From contig NZ_FQWZ01000002.1 of NCBI RefSeq assembly GCF_900129825.1, positions 428,641-492,640 on the forward strand: a stretch of DNA of 64,000 bases, written 5' to 3'. This DNA is from Hydrocarboniphaga daqingensis. Its GTDB lineage: Bacteria; Pseudomonadota; Gammaproteobacteria; Nevskiales; Nevskiaceae. This document shows positions 50,564-59,149 of this stretch, piece by piece (position 1 is the first letter of the stretch; each line of letters opens with the position of its first letter). The translations under genes were made by a program, and so were the position numbers. The notes beneath the pieces are model-generated. The model worked only from the letters and a program-made list of their open reading frames with translations. It searched no databases and was not told where the DNA came from.

Positions 50564-51688
50564 TCAGGCCGTGGCATCGGCCGTGACCGCCGCTGCCGAC
50601 GCCGACAGACGGGGGTAGTCGACATAGCCCGATGCACCACCGGCGTACAGCTTGCTGAAATCGACGTCATTCAGTGGTGCACGCAGGGCGAAGCGCTCGA
50701 CCAGATCCGGATTGGCGATGTACGGCTTGCCATAGACGATCGCATCGGCGACGCCACTGGCGATGTCGGCTTCGCCGGCCTCGCGGGTATAGCCGCCATT
50801 GAGCAGCAGCGGCACGCGCTTGAGGATGCCGCGCGCCAATTGGGCCAGCTCGCGCTCGGCCGCGTCGTCGAACTGGTTGTGACGCAGTTCGAAGAACGCA
50901 GCGCCACGCGCTTCGAACTGCTCGGCGACGTAGCGCACCAGCGCAACCGGGTCGGAGTCGCTGATGTCGTTGTAGGCCACCAGCGGCGAAATCCGCAGGC
51001 CGACGCGGTCGGCGCCGTACACCTCGATCACCGCGTCGACGATCTCGAACAGCAGACGGGCGCGATTCTCGATCGAGCCGCCGTATTCATCCTGGCGATC
51101 GTTGACGCTGTCGCGCAGGAACTGGTCGATCAGATAACCGTGGGCGCCATGCACCTGCACCGCGTCGAAACCAGCGCGCTGGGCGTTGACCGCGGCCGCG
51201 CGGAACTGCGCGACGATGCCGGGCAGTTCGTCGAGGCGCAGCCGGCGCGGTGCGACTTGCGGCACCGTGCCCTGCAGCGTCGGAATGCCATCGTCCTTGA
51301 TCGCGCGATCGGTCGACGACACGGTCTCGGCGCCGTCGTTGTTGAACGGGTGCGCCGCCCGCCCCGGATGCCAGATCTGCAGGGCGATCAAGCCGCCTTC
51401 GGCGTGTACGGCGTCGGTGACCTTGCGCCACTGCGCGACTTGTTCGTCGGAATAGATGCCCGGATCGGTGATGAATGCCGATGCCTTGGGTGCGACCATC
51501 GCGCACTCGGTGATGATCAAGCCGGCGCTGGCGCGCTGGCGGTAGTAGTCGACCATCAGCTCAGTCGGCACGTGGTCGAACGTGGCGCGGGTGCGCGTCA
51601 TCGGCGACATCACGATGCGGTTGCGCAGCGTCAGCGCGCCGAGGCGGGTCGGGGTCAGCAGGGAATCGTGGCTAGGCATGGGGCTCAT
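50564..51688 (-). CDS. Old Yellow Enzyme-family alkene reductase
   Basis: A 374-residue FMN-dependent NADH/NADPH:flavin oxidoreductase (OYE/NemA). N-terminal LGALTLRNRIVMSPMTRTRA, the LIALQIWHPGRAAHP segment, the AGFDAVQVHGAHGYLIDQFLRDSVNDRQDEYGGSIENRARLLFEIVDA family signature and the C-terminal ADAIVYGKPYIANPDLVERF are all clear. It reduces activated alkenes (enones, maleimides, nitro compounds). ATG at 51688 has AGGAC upstream. It follows an SDR gene by 47 bp on the same strand, both likely under the divergent TetR gene. Confidence 0.95.
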   Translation of the reverse strand: MSPMPSHDSLLTPTRLGALTLRNRIVMSPMTRTRATFDHVPTELMVDYYRQRASAGLIITECAMVAPKASAFITDPGIYSDEQVAQWRKVTDAVHAEGGLIALQIWHPGRAAHPFNNDGAETVSSTDRAIKDDGIPTLQGTVPQVAPRRLRLDELPGIVAQFRAAAVNAQRAGFDAVQVHGAHGYLIDQFLRDSVNDRQDEYGGSIENRARLLFEIVDAVIEVYGADRVGLRISPLVAYNDISDSDPVALVRYVAEQFEARGAAFFELRHNQFDDAAERELAQLARGILKRVPLLLNGGYTREAGEADIASGVADAIVYGKPYIANPDLVERFALRAPLNDVDFSKLYAGGASGYVDYPRLSASAAAVTADATA

Positions 51689-51735
51689 TCGAAAAAGGTC
51701 CTTTCGGATCGGATTTGGGATTCAGAAATCGAGAA

Positions 51736-52464
51736 CTACCAGGGCAGGGTTTCGCCCAGGTGAGTGAAGCTGCCGCTGGGGCCGTCGTCGGCGATCAGTG
51801 CCATCGCCACGCTGGTGCGCGCGCCTTCGGGCACTTCGAGTTCGCCGCCGCCTCGGTTCATTTCGGTCTTCACATAGCCGGGATGAATCGTGTTGACCTT
51901 GATACGCGACGCTTTCAGCTCGTAGGCCAGCTGTACGGTCCACGCATTCACGGCGCTCTTGGAGACGTTGTACGCGGGTATGCCTTTCATCTCGTAGATC
52001 GGTGATCCCGGCTGGCCGTGCAACGCGATCGAGCCCAGCACGCTGGACACGTTGACGATGCGGCCGGCGTCGGACCGATGCAGCAGCGGCAGCATGGCCT
52101 GGGTCACCTCGATCAGGCCGAACAGATTGGTGTCGAACACCTCGCGCCACTGCGCCAAGGTCTGCGCAGACGGTCCGGCGACCATCTCGCCGAGCACGCC
52201 GGCGTTGTTGACCAGAATGTCGAGCCGGCCATGGCGGGCGTCGATCGCCGCGGCCGCCGCGTGCACGCTGGCGCTATCGGCCACGTCGATCACCACGGAT
52301 TCGGCGGCCACGCCCTCGGCTTTCAGCGTGGCGGCAGCCTGCTCGCCGGCCGCCGCCCCGCGCGCACCGACGATCACATGGACGCCCTGCTGGCCGAGCT
52401 GTCGCGCGGTTTCCAGTCCGATGCCGCGATTGCCGCCGGTGATCAGTGCAATGCGAGTGCTCAT
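51736..52464 (-). CDS. SDR-family oxidoreductase
   Basis: A 242-residue short-chain dehydrogenase. TGGNRGIGLETARQL and NNAGVLGE motifs, catalytic Ser in NVSSVLG and Tyr/Lys in AYNVSKSAVNAW. The wording resembles the carbonyl-reductase-like (CBR) group, which pairs well with OYE in detoxifying enones. Start at 52464 with AGGAG before it. First gene of the SDR-OYE operon; the operator region lies upstream between it and the TetR gene. Confidence 0.92.
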   Translation of the reverse strand: MSTRIALITGGNRGIGLETARQLGQQGVHVIVGARGAAAGEQAAATLKAEGVAAESVVIDVADSASVHAAAAAIDARHGRLDILVNNAGVLGEMVAGPSAQTLAQWREVFDTNLFGLIEVTQAMLPLLHRSDAGRIVNVSSVLGSIALHGQPGSPIYEMKGIPAYNVSKSAVNAWTVQLAYELKASRIKVNTIHPGYVKTEMNRGGGELEVPEGARTSVAMALIADDGPSGSFTHLGETLPW

Positions 52465-52490
52465 GTTCGACTCCTGCTGAAATAGAGAAC

Positions 52491-52592
52491 GACCGGTCTG
52501 CGCTGGGCTTTGACGAAGCCGGGTGCAGCGGAGAGAATGCCGTCCGTGTGTTACCGGTCAGTAACGATGAGTTATAGTTACTGACCGGTCAC
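52491..52592. promoter_or_regulatory. TetR-type operator array in the SDR/TetR intergenic region
   Basis: Two inverted copies face each other: GTTACCGGTCAGTAAC (52550-52565) and GTTACTGACCGGTCAC (52577-52592), separated by 11 bases. The second matches the reverse complement of the first at 14 of 16 positions. A further palindrome GACCGGTC occurs at 52491-52498 near the SDR start. This is the expected pattern for a TetR regulator controlling both divergent promoters. Confidence 0.7.
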
Positions 52593-52612
52593 ACCCCTGT
52601 CAAGAGGTTGCG

Positions 52613-53278
52613 ATGATCCCGAACAACGCCGTTACGACGACCGAAATCGAGCCTGGTTCCTCGCTGTGCGATGGCGATACGGCGCCGGGCGCTGCCGCCT
52701 GTGCGGCCAAGGTGCGGGTACGCGACCGCATCTTCGACACCGCCTGCGAGTTGTTCTATCGCCAGGGCATCCGCGGCGTCGGCGTCGACGCGATCGCCAG
52801 CGAGGCCGGTACCAACAAGATGAGCTTCTATCGAAGCTTTCCGTCCAAGGACGAGTTGGTCGCCGAATACGTGCGCGAGGCCGCGCGGCAGTTCGACGCC
52901 TGGTGGCAGCAGACGATCGCGCCGCACGCCGGCGATCCGCGCCGTCAGGCCGAAGCATTGTTCGAAGCCACCGTCGACCGGCCGACGCAGCACTGCGACC
53001 GCGGCTGCGCAATGGCCAATGTGATGGTCGAAATCCACGAGCAGGACCACGCTGCGTTGCAGGTCGTGCGCGAGCACAAGGCCGATGTGCGCCAGCGCTT
53101 GCGCCGTCTGGCCGCCGATATGGGCGCTCGCGAGCCCGAGCAGCTCGGCGATGCGCTGATGCTATTGCTCGGCGGTACCCATCAAACACGGATGATGTTC
53201 GCGGCCAATGACTCGCCGGTGGCGGTCGCCGCCTGCGCCGCCAAGACGCTGATCGAAGCGCATTTGCGCCGCGGCTGA
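52613..53278 (+). CDS. TetR-family transcriptional regulator
   Basis: A 221-residue TetR protein. HTH at about 35-85 (VRDRIFDTACELFYRQGIRGVGVDAIASEAGTNKMSFYRSFPSKDELV). The C domain carries PTQHCDRGCAMANVMVEI, seen in TetRs near OYE/SDR detoxification genes. Cys residues may sense electrophiles. AGAGG precedes ATG 52613. It is divergent from the SDR-OYE pair across the operator array and most likely represses it. Confidence 0.9.
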   Translation: MIPNNAVTTTEIEPGSSLCDGDTAPGAAACAAKVRVRDRIFDTACELFYRQGIRGVGVDAIASEAGTNKMSFYRSFPSKDELVAEYVREAARQFDAWWQQTIAPHAGDPRRQAEALFEATVDRPTQHCDRGCAMANVMVEIHEQDHAALQVVREHKADVRQRLRRLAADMGAREPEQLGDALMLLLGGTHQTRMMFAANDSPVAVAACAAKTLIEAHLRRG

Positions 53279-53413
53279 GGCATTTCGCTCGGTTGATGGC
53301 CTATCGGCGGACGCCGTTGCGGCGCCCGGGACCTGGCCGGACGGAAGCCCATCGATGTGTGGCGGGCCTCGCCGGCGTCGAGCGACGTCACCGGCGGGTC
53401 TTGCCGGCCTGGA

Positions 53414-53839
53414 TCACAGCACGGTCAGCTTGACGTCGAGATTGCCGCGCGTGGCATTCGAGTACGGGCAGACCTGGTGCGCTTTTTCGACCAGCGCGAC
53501 CGCCGCGTCGCGCTCGACGCCCGGCAGCTTGATCGCCAGCGCCACGTCGAGGCCGAAGCCGCCCTCAGAGCGCGGGCCGATGCCGACCGTAGCCTGGACC
53601 GTCGTGTCGGCCGGCACTTTGGGGCCGCCCTGCGATGCGACGAACTTCATCGCGCCGAGGAAGCAGGCCGAGTAGCCCGCCGCGAACAACTGCTCCGGAT
53701 TGTTGCCGGGGCCGCCGGCGCCGCCGAGTTCGCGCGGGGTGGCGAGGCGGACGGCAAGGCTGCCATCGTCGACGGCGGACTGGCCATCACGGCCGCCATT
53801 GGCGGTGGCGCTGGTGCGATACAGGACATTGGTCGGCAT
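53414..53839 (-). CDS. ohr: Ohr, organic hydroperoxide resistance protein
   Basis: A 141-residue thiol peroxidase of the Ohr/OsmC family. The redox cysteines are Cys59 (AAGYSACFLGAM) and Cys124 (HQVCPYSNATRGN). It reduces organic hydroperoxides with lipoylated electron donors. AAGGAG sits before the ATG at 53839; the upstream open frame to 53980 is the regulatory gap. It is divergent from ohrR with two matching operators between them. Confidence 0.96.
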   Translation of the reverse strand: MPTNVLYRTSATANGGRDGQSAVDDGSLAVRLATPRELGGAGGPGNNPEQLFAAGYSACFLGAMKFVASQGGPKVPADTTVQATVGIGPRSEGGFGLDVALAIKLPGVERDAAVALVEKAHQVCPYSNATRGNLDVKLTVL

Positions 53840-53885
53840 TGGAATCTCCTTGGAGTGGGTGGGTTCAACAGCGGCCACGTTAGCG

Positions 53886-53898
53886 GCAATTAGATTGC
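53886..53898. promoter_or_regulatory. OhrR operator box 1 (ohr-proximal)
   Basis: GCAAT-TAG-ATTGC, a perfect 5-3-5 inverted repeat, 47 bp upstream of the ohr start and in an A/T-richer stretch. An identical half-site arrangement recurs at 53954. Confidence 0.7.
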
Positions 53899-53953
53899 AC
53901 ACAAAGTATTTATTCGGACTGAGCCGGTCGGTTCTTATGCCATTCGATGCCGT

Positions 53954-53966
53954 GCAATCGAATTGC
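53954..53966. promoter_or_regulatory. OhrR operator box 2 (ohrR-proximal)
   Basis: GCAAT-CGA-ATTGC, the same 5-3-5 inverted repeat as box 1, 41 bp upstream of the ohrR start. The two boxes are 68 bp apart centre to centre, so both divergent promoters could be covered by OhrR. Confidence 0.7.
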
Positions 53967-54006
53967 GCACAATCGTTCATACTCAGGCGTCTGATCCGGA
54001 GTCCCG

Positions 54007-54495
54007 ATGCCCAAGTCCGCCCCTGCGTTCGACGCGCCGCTGCCGCTGGCCGACAACCTGTGCTTTGCGGTCTATTCCACGGCGCTGGCGTTCAACGCGG
54101 TCTACAAGCCGATCCTGGATCGGTTGCATCTGACCTATCCGCAGTACCTGGTGATGTTGGTGCTGTGGCAGCAGGACGATGTGCCGGTCAAGGACATCGG
54201 ACGTCTGCTGCATCTGGATTCGGGGACGCTGACGCCGCTGCTGAAGCGGCTGGAGGCGATCGGCTACCTGGCGCGCCGCCGCCATGCGGCCGACGAGCGC
54301 CAGCTGCGGATCACGTTGACCGATGCGGGTCGCGCGCTGGCCGACCAGGCGCGGTCGATTCCGCAGGGGATCGGCGCGGCCTGCGGCCTCGGTTGGGACG
54401 AGCTGGGCAAGCTGCGCGATCAGCTGACGCAGTTGCGTGAGCAACTCGATCGCGCCGCCGAGGCTTCGCGCCCGGCGCCCGCCGCCGTCCGCTAG
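54007..54495 (+). CDS. ohrR: OhrR, MarR-family organic-hydroperoxide-sensing repressor
   Basis: A 162-residue MarR/OhrR regulator. The conserved sensing cysteine is Cys19 in [16 protein letters not shown]. Winged-helix region about 45-110 ([35 protein letters not shown]). Oxidation of this Cys by organic peroxides releases it from DNA and turns on ohr. It is divergent from ohr, with the twin operators between. Confidence 0.95.
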   Translation: MPKSAPAFDAPLPLADNLCFAVYSTALAFNAVYKPILDRLHLTYPQYLVMLVLWQQDDVPVKDIGRLLHLDSGTLTPLLKRLEAIGYLARRRHAADERQLRITLTDAGRALADQARSIPQGIGAACGLGWDELGKLRDQLTQLREQLDRAAEASRPAPAAVR

Positions 54496-54840
54496 CGCAT
54501 CGCAGGCGGCCGCTGGCGCCGGGGCTATCGATCGTGCCGATCGCGTTGCCCGGTGCTGCCCTGATGTCCGCCGTGCTCGGGCCGGCGGCGATGCGGGTCG
54601 TCACACGCGGCGCCATCGGCCCCTCGTGGTGCATCCTGCGGCGGCGGCGTGGCCGAATCGGTGTGGGTGGTGATGGCGCGCGGCGCCTTGTTCCGGGTGG
54701 CTTTCATGGACGGACTCCGGTTCCAACGTGGAGGCCCAGCGTGGTCGCCGGCCCCAGCACCGTCGATGAACGAATGCGCGCACGGAATCGCGATGCCGAG
54801 GTCTTACACTGCGGCCATCCTGACCGTGTTGCCTTTTCGC
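54496..54840. other. 345-bp region without a confident gene
   Basis: GC-rich sequence between ohrR and the EF-hand lipoprotein. It holds one possible minus-strand small ORF (54525-54707, 60 aa, opening MKATRNKAPRAITTH, with GGAG before its ATG), arginine- and proline-rich and not convincing. No clear terminator, repeat or RNA family recognised. Confidence 0.5.
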
Positions 54841-55155
54841 ATGCCGACCCTGCCTTTCCGATTGCCAGCCGCCACGTTGCTGCTCAGCCTGTGGCTCGGC
54901 GGCTGTGCCAGTGACGATCTGTCGCCGTCTCACGACCGCAGCCGGTCGCCGATCCCGTTCCAGGCTTTCGAAGACGCCGACACCAATCACGACGGTCGGC
55001 TCGACCGCGATGAAGTGGCGGCCGTGCCGGACATCGAACCCTTGTCGCGGGTGTTCGAGCGGATCGACGCCGATCACAGCGGCTACTTGTCGTGGAACGA
55101 GGTCCGCGCCGGCCGGTTCCCGTTCTACCGATTGCCGCCGCTGCCGAAGCAGTGA
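54841..55155 (+). CDS. EF-hand lipoprotein
   Basis: A 104-residue lipoprotein. Signal MPTLPFRLPAATLLLSLWLGGC with lipobox LGGC. Two EF-hand calcium loops: DADTNHDGRLDRDE and DADHSGYLSWNE. A small envelope calcium-binding protein of unknown partner. Start ATG 54841; a frame extends upstream to 54649 but the first part does not read as a signal. Followed closely by the gene at 55207. Confidence 0.8.
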   Translation: MPTLPFRLPAATLLLSLWLGGCASDDLSPSHDRSRSPIPFQAFEDADTNHDGRLDRDEVAAVPDIEPLSRVFERIDADHSGYLSWNEVRAGRFPFYRLPPLPKQ

Positions 55156-55162
55156 ACAAAAA

Positions 55163-55177
55163 TAAACTAATAGTTTA
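55163..55177. promoter_or_regulatory. AT-rich inverted repeat upstream of the 55207 gene
   Basis: TAAACTA-A-TAGTTTA, a perfect 7-1-7 palindrome inside a 40-bp A/T-rich island (55156-55193) that stands out from the GC-rich genome. A second pair TTAAT/ATTAA overlaps it. It lies just before the gene at 55207, so a promoter with an operator is plausible. Confidence 0.45.
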
Positions 55178-55206
55178 ATGATCAATATTAAATCTCGGCT
55201 GTCCCG

Positions 55207-56040
55207 ATGACCCTGGCCCTTTCGCTGATCGTCTTGATCGATGTGCTGCTGCTGGTCGCGGTCGTGGCCGGCCGCTGGCCTCGCCCGGGCGACGGCCGCT
55301 GGATGCCGATGTCACCCAGCTTGCGCGCTGGTCTGGTCGCCGTTGCGCTGGCACTGGCCTGTGCGGGTTTTGCAGCGCGGCAGGGCTGGCTCGGCGCCGC
55401 GCCGTCGAGCGCGCCAGCGCTGGTCTACAGCAGCCCCGGCGTCCCGCGGCCCGTGGCGCCGCTGTGGGATGAATCACAGGCCAACGCGGTGCCGTCGACT
55501 CAAGCCGAGCCGGCGGCGTCGGGCGCGGCGCCGCTGCTGCCGCGCTCGGCGCTGGCGCCGATGCCCGAGCCAACGCCGTTACCCGCGTCGATCGATCGCC
55601 CGGCCTTGCCGGATCCGCCGGCCAAGCCCGCGCCGATGCCACCATCGGCCCGGCCGAACAACACGGAGGCGGCACCGCGTCGCGGCAACGAAGCGGCTGG
55701 CGATTGCCCGTCGCCGCTGCCCGCCAACGGCGAGCCGATGACCATCGTCCGTATTGCGGATCGTCTCGGACCCGGCCAGCGTCGCGAGCGTTTGAACATC
55801 ACAGTCGAAGGCTGCGGCACGCTGCGCATGGAGCTGAGCCGTGCGCGCCCCCGCGCCGAGCTTCGGGTGCGGGTGCCGCCGTCCGGCGCCATGTACCGGC
55901 TCGATGGCGACACCGACTACGACGATGGTCGACGGCTGACGATCGCCGGCGACGGCTGGCTGGACGCAGAAGCGGCGCGTTACGAACTGCGCCTGCTCGA
56001 CGAGTACAGCGGGGTTTATCAGCTGGAGCCGCAGTATTGA
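55207..56040 (+). CDS. Hypothetical membrane-anchored protein, 277 aa
   Basis: Two N-terminal hydrophobic stretches (about 3-22 and 42-58), then a Pro/Ala/Ser-rich linker (about 65-160). A compact C-terminal domain (about 165-277) contains a Cys pair (GDCPSPLP and VEGCGTLRMEL) and repeated beta strands (RAELRVRVPPSG, RLTIAGDGWLDAEAARYELRLLD). Probably a periplasmic domain tethered to the inner membrane. No family recognised. Start ATG 55207 has no strong ribosome-binding site. Confidence 0.72.
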   Translation: MTLALSLIVLIDVLLLVAVVAGRWPRPGDGRWMPMSPSLRAGLVAVALALACAGFAARQGWLGAAPSSAPALVYSSPGVPRPVAPLWDESQANAVPSTQAEPAASGAAPLLPRSALAPMPEPTPLPASIDRPALPDPPAKPAPMPPSARPNNTEAAPRRGNEAAGDCPSPLPANGEPMTIVRIADRLGPGQRRERLNITVEGCGTLRMELSRARPRAELRVRVPPSGAMYRLDGDTDYDDGRRLTIAGDGWLDAEAARYELRLLDEYSGVYQLEPQY

Positions 56041-56102
56041 GCCGCGGCTGAGTCGCGCGTGGCGCACGACTACAATGGTGGCACTGGCAGCGGAGGGTTG
56101 AG

Positions 56103-56393
56103 ATGAAGATGCGGTCTTGCTTGCAGGCGGTGTTGATTGGCGCCGCCGCGTTGCTGGCGACAGCTTGTGCGTCGAACAAGGCCGTTGATGCGCGGTCGCC
56201 GCAGGCGGTCATTGACGCCGTCAACATCGGCGACGAAGTCGACATCAACACCAAGGGCGGCCAGCACTATCGGTTCGCGGTGACCAAGATCACCAACAAG
56301 GCGCTCTACGGCGACGGTTACCGCGTCGGCTACGGCGAGATCGAGCGCGTCGGCGTCAAGCGCAAGGACTCGGGCTCCTTCTTGTTCGACTGA
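56103..56393 (+). CDS. Small hypothetical lipoprotein, 96 aa
   Basis: Signal MKMRSCLQAVLIGAAALLATAC with a lipobox-like TAC at Cys22. The mature part has a beta-like pattern, GDEVDINTKGGQHYRFAVTKITNKALYG. Good GGAGGG before ATG 56103. It follows the 55207 gene by 62 bp, and both may be envelope genes of one group. Unknown function. Confidence 0.75.
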   Translation: MKMRSCLQAVLIGAAALLATACASNKAVDARSPQAVIDAVNIGDEVDINTKGGQHYRFAVTKITNKALYGDGYRVGYGEIERVGVKRKDSGSFLFD

Positions 56394-56428
56394 CTGCCGC
56401 GCAGGACGCGCCGCTTCGATCGGCGCTG

Positions 56429-57841
56429 TTACGCCAAGGCGGCGACCGCGGTCGGTGCCGTGGTCAGCGAGCGCAGCAGCACGCCGGCCAGCGCCGACAC
56501 ATGGCGGCGCAATTCCGGGACCGCCGTGGCTTCCCACAGCTGTGCACGCAAGAACGGTCCGACGTAATGCAGCGTCGTCGACGAATGCCCTTGGCGGTCG
56601 ACGAGCCGGTATTCGTGGTCGACGATCAGGCCCAGGCCCAGCTCATCGGGCGTCAGTAGGCCGGCGTCGCGCAGCTGGGCGATCAGCGGTTCGCGCACGC
56701 TGCGCGTGTCGCTCTCCGGCCCGGTGCAATTGATCACGGTGCCGGCGGCGGTGCGTTCGATGCGATTGCTGCCGCGCGGGCGCCACAGCACCTCGACCCC
56801 ATCTTGGGTTTCGTCGTAGCCGACCACGCGACCGGCGTGGATGCTCAAACTGCCATCGGCGCGCTCGGCATCCAGCAACCGGCCCAGCGCTGGCGCGCAG
56901 CGGTGACGATGCGTGTCCCAGAACGTGCGCAGATGCCGCAGGAAACGCTGCCGCTCGCGTAGCGACAACGATTTCCACAGCGCGGGCGTGGCGCCGCGCA
57001 GGCCGCCGATGATGTCGCGCCAGTCGACGTCTTCGGTACGCGCCAACTCCAGTTCGTGACGCAGCGCATGCAGCCAGTCGTGCACGTTCGGCGTGGCCGG
57101 CAGCCGTTGCGGCAGGCCGGTGGTGTAGACCGGCCGGATTTCGAGTTCGCGGTGCGCTTGCGGGAGCAGGCCGCGCCGCGACAGCGCATGGATCGGCGCG
57201 TGATGTCCGCGCGCCCGCAAGCTGAGCAGCGTGTCGAGCATCGTCAGGCCGGTGCCGATTAGAAACACCGGCTCGTCGGGACGCGCGACCCACAGCGCAT
57301 CGGCACGCCAAGGGTCGCGGACGTAGCGCGGGCTGCCGTAGAAGTCGCCGCTGCCGGTCTCGACGCGAGGGTCGGCAGGCGCGAAGTTGCCGAGTGCCAA
57401 CACGACGCGATCGGCCTCGATTTGCTGACCCCCGGCCAGGCGGACCCGAGCGCCAGCGGCCAGCGGTTGGATCTGTTCGACGTCGCCCACGATCGGGCGA
57501 TAGCGGCTGCCGGCCGGAGCCCGCCGGGCGGCTTCGCGGGTGATCCACTCCAGGTAGTCGCCAAACAGCCGGCGCGATACGAAACTGTTGGCCGATACGT
57601 CGGCGTCGAAGCGCTGCGCGTATCGCAAGAAGCTGTCTTCGTCGTCTGGGAACGCACTCATGCGGCCCGCTGGCACGTTGAGCACGTGCTCGTCGGTACG
57701 CGTGCCGTAGGCCAGCCCGCGGGCCATCAAGCCGGACCGGTTCAGCAGCACCACGTTGATCGGTTCGGTGGTCCCGCGCAGCAACTGCGCGGCGGTCACA
57801 GCACCGCAGAAACCTGCACCGATGATGACGACGGTTTTCAT
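56429..57841 (-). CDS. FAD/NAD(P)-binding oxidoreductase (YdhS-like, FAD_NAD_binding_9)
   Basis: A 470-residue flavoprotein. MKTVVIIGAGFCGAVTAAQLL opens an FAD Rossmann fold; GLAYGTRTDEHVLNVPAGRMSAF is the YdhS/FAD_NAD_binding_9 signature. A second nucleotide fold is seen around PVFLIGTGLTMLDTLLSLRARG, and VINCTGPESD is further on. Cytoplasmic, probably a hydroxyacylglutathione/ornithine-type monooxygenase or regulator; the substrate is unknown. Its upstream space holds the 18-bp terminator of the prolyl iminopeptidase gene. Confidence 0.88.
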   Translation of the reverse strand: MKTVVIIGAGFCGAVTAAQLLRGTTEPINVVLLNRSGLMARGLAYGTRTDEHVLNVPAGRMSAFPDDEDSFLRYAQRFDADVSANSFVSRRLFGDYLEWITREAARRAPAGSRYRPIVGDVEQIQPLAAGARVRLAGGQQIEADRVVLALGNFAPADPRVETGSGDFYGSPRYVRDPWRADALWVARPDEPVFLIGTGLTMLDTLLSLRARGHHAPIHALSRRGLLPQAHRELEIRPVYTTGLPQRLPATPNVHDWLHALRHELELARTEDVDWRDIIGGLRGATPALWKSLSLRERQRFLRHLRTFWDTHRHRCAPALGRLLDAERADGSLSIHAGRVVGYDETQDGVEVLWRPRGSNRIERTAAGTVINCTGPESDTRSVREPLIAQLRDAGLLTPDELGLGLIVDHEYRLVDRQGHSSTTLHYVGPFLRAQLWEATAVPELRRHVSALAGVLLRSLTTAPTAVAALA

Positions 57842-57926
57842 GGCAGACGGACCGGTTGGGCGTCGGAAAGACGGTCACCCAAGGCTATCGGTCTGAAGAG
57901 CGCATCGACCAATAGCCAGTGCGTCT

Positions 57927-57978
57927 AAAAAATACGGCCAACCTGGCGTGTAAGAAAACGCTTACACGCCAGGTTGGC
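57927..57978 (-). terminator. Strong intrinsic terminator of the prolyl iminopeptidase gene
   Basis: A perfect 18-bp stem GCCAACCTGGCGTGTAAG (57937-57954) pairs with 57961-57978 around a six-base loop. On the minus strand it is followed by a run of six T (plus-strand 57927-57932). It lies 14 bp past the gene's stop. Confidence 0.9.
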
Positions 57979-57991
57979 GTCGTGATGCGCC

Positions 57992-58942
57992 TCAGTTCAA
58001 GTCTGCAAATCGATCCGTTGCCGCAACCAGACGCGACAGGATGCCCGGCTCGCTGGCCGCATGGCCGGCGTCGGCGACGATTTGAAGGTCTGCCTCGGGC
58101 CAGGCGCGGTGCAGGTCCCAGGCCGACCGTAGTGGACAGACCACGTCGTAGCGGCCTTGCACGATCACCCCCGGAATGTGACGGATGCGGTAGGCATCTT
58201 CCAGCAACTGGTCGGGCGAGCGGAAGAAGCCGCCGTTGACGAAGTAGTGACATTCGATGCGCGCGAATGCCTCCGCAAACCGGTCTTCACCGAAGCGCTG
58301 CACCATGTCGCGACTCGGCAGCAGCTTGCTGGTCGCGCCCTCCCAGATGCTCCAGGCGCGTGCGGCTTCGCGACGCTCGTCGACGCGTTCGCTGGTCAGT
58401 CGGCGGTGGTAGGCGCTGACCATGTCGCCGCGTTCTTCCTTCGGAATCGGCCGCAGGAAATGCTCCCAGGCATCGGGGAAGATCCAGCTGGCACCCTCCT
58501 GATAAAACCAGCGAATTTCGGCCGGGCGGAGCAGGAAGATGCCGCGCAGGATCAGCGCCCGAGTGTGGTCGGGATGGGTCTGCGCATAGGCCAGCGCCAG
58601 CGTCGAACCCCAGGAGCCGCCGAACACGACCCAGCGGTCAATCCCCAGCAGCTTGCGGATTTGCTCCATGTCGCTGACCAGATCCCAAGTCGTGTTCTCG
58701 GCCAGCTCGGCGTGCGGCGTCGACCGGCCGCAGCCGCGCTGGTCGAACAGCACGATCCGATAGGCTTGCGGATTGAAAAACTGACGATGCCAGGGCTCGG
58801 TGCCGCCACCAGGGCCGCCGTGGACGAAGATCACTGGTTTGCCGCGCGGATTGCCGCATTCCTCGACATGGATTTCGTGCAGATCGGAGACTTTGAGGCG
58901 GTGAGTCTTGTACGGCTCGATCGCGGGGTAGGGCTGGGCCAT
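57992..58942 (-). CDS. pip: Prolyl iminopeptidase
   Basis: A 316-residue serine peptidase of the alpha/beta-hydrolase S33 family that removes N-terminal proline. Oxyanion motif VHGGPGGG, DQRGCGRS (Asp/Arg signature) and nucleophile elbow GGSWGSTLAL with the active Ser. Catalytic Asp and His are in GRYDVVCP and DAGHAASEPG near the C terminus. Start ATG 58942 (MAQPYPAIEPY) is the standard form; the upstream frame to 59086 is not family-like. Divergent from mltD. Confidence 0.96.
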   Translation of the reverse strand: MAQPYPAIEPYKTHRLKVSDLHEIHVEECGNPRGKPVIFVHGGPGGGTEPWHRQFFNPQAYRIVLFDQRGCGRSTPHAELAENTTWDLVSDMEQIRKLLGIDRWVVFGGSWGSTLALAYAQTHPDHTRALILRGIFLLRPAEIRWFYQEGASWIFPDAWEHFLRPIPKEERGDMVSAYHRRLTSERVDERREAARAWSIWEGATSKLLPSRDMVQRFGEDRFAEAFARIECHYFVNGGFFRSPDQLLEDAYRIRHIPGVIVQGRYDVVCPLRSAWDLHRAWPEADLQIVADAGHAASEPGILSRLVAATDRFADLN

Positions 58943-59149
58943 CGTCGAAGATCCTGTTGTCGTGCGTGACAGTTGCAATCGGGTCGCGAGCGCGCGCTGC
59001 GCCGGGTCGCGAGTAGCGTAGCGTACCCGGCCGATGAACTTGCGATCGTCGCGGCCTGCGCGTCGACGGCTTGAGTTTGAGTGCACACTGACCGTGGGCT
59101 AGCATCGGTCGTCCCGACGTCAATTTTGTTCGTGAGTGCGGAGTTCGTA

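Noticed and set aside
54525-54707. 60-aa minus-strand ORF as a confident gene
   Set aside because: A plausible ribosome-binding site, but the product is low-complexity Arg/Pro-rich and no family is seen; mentioned only in the region entry.
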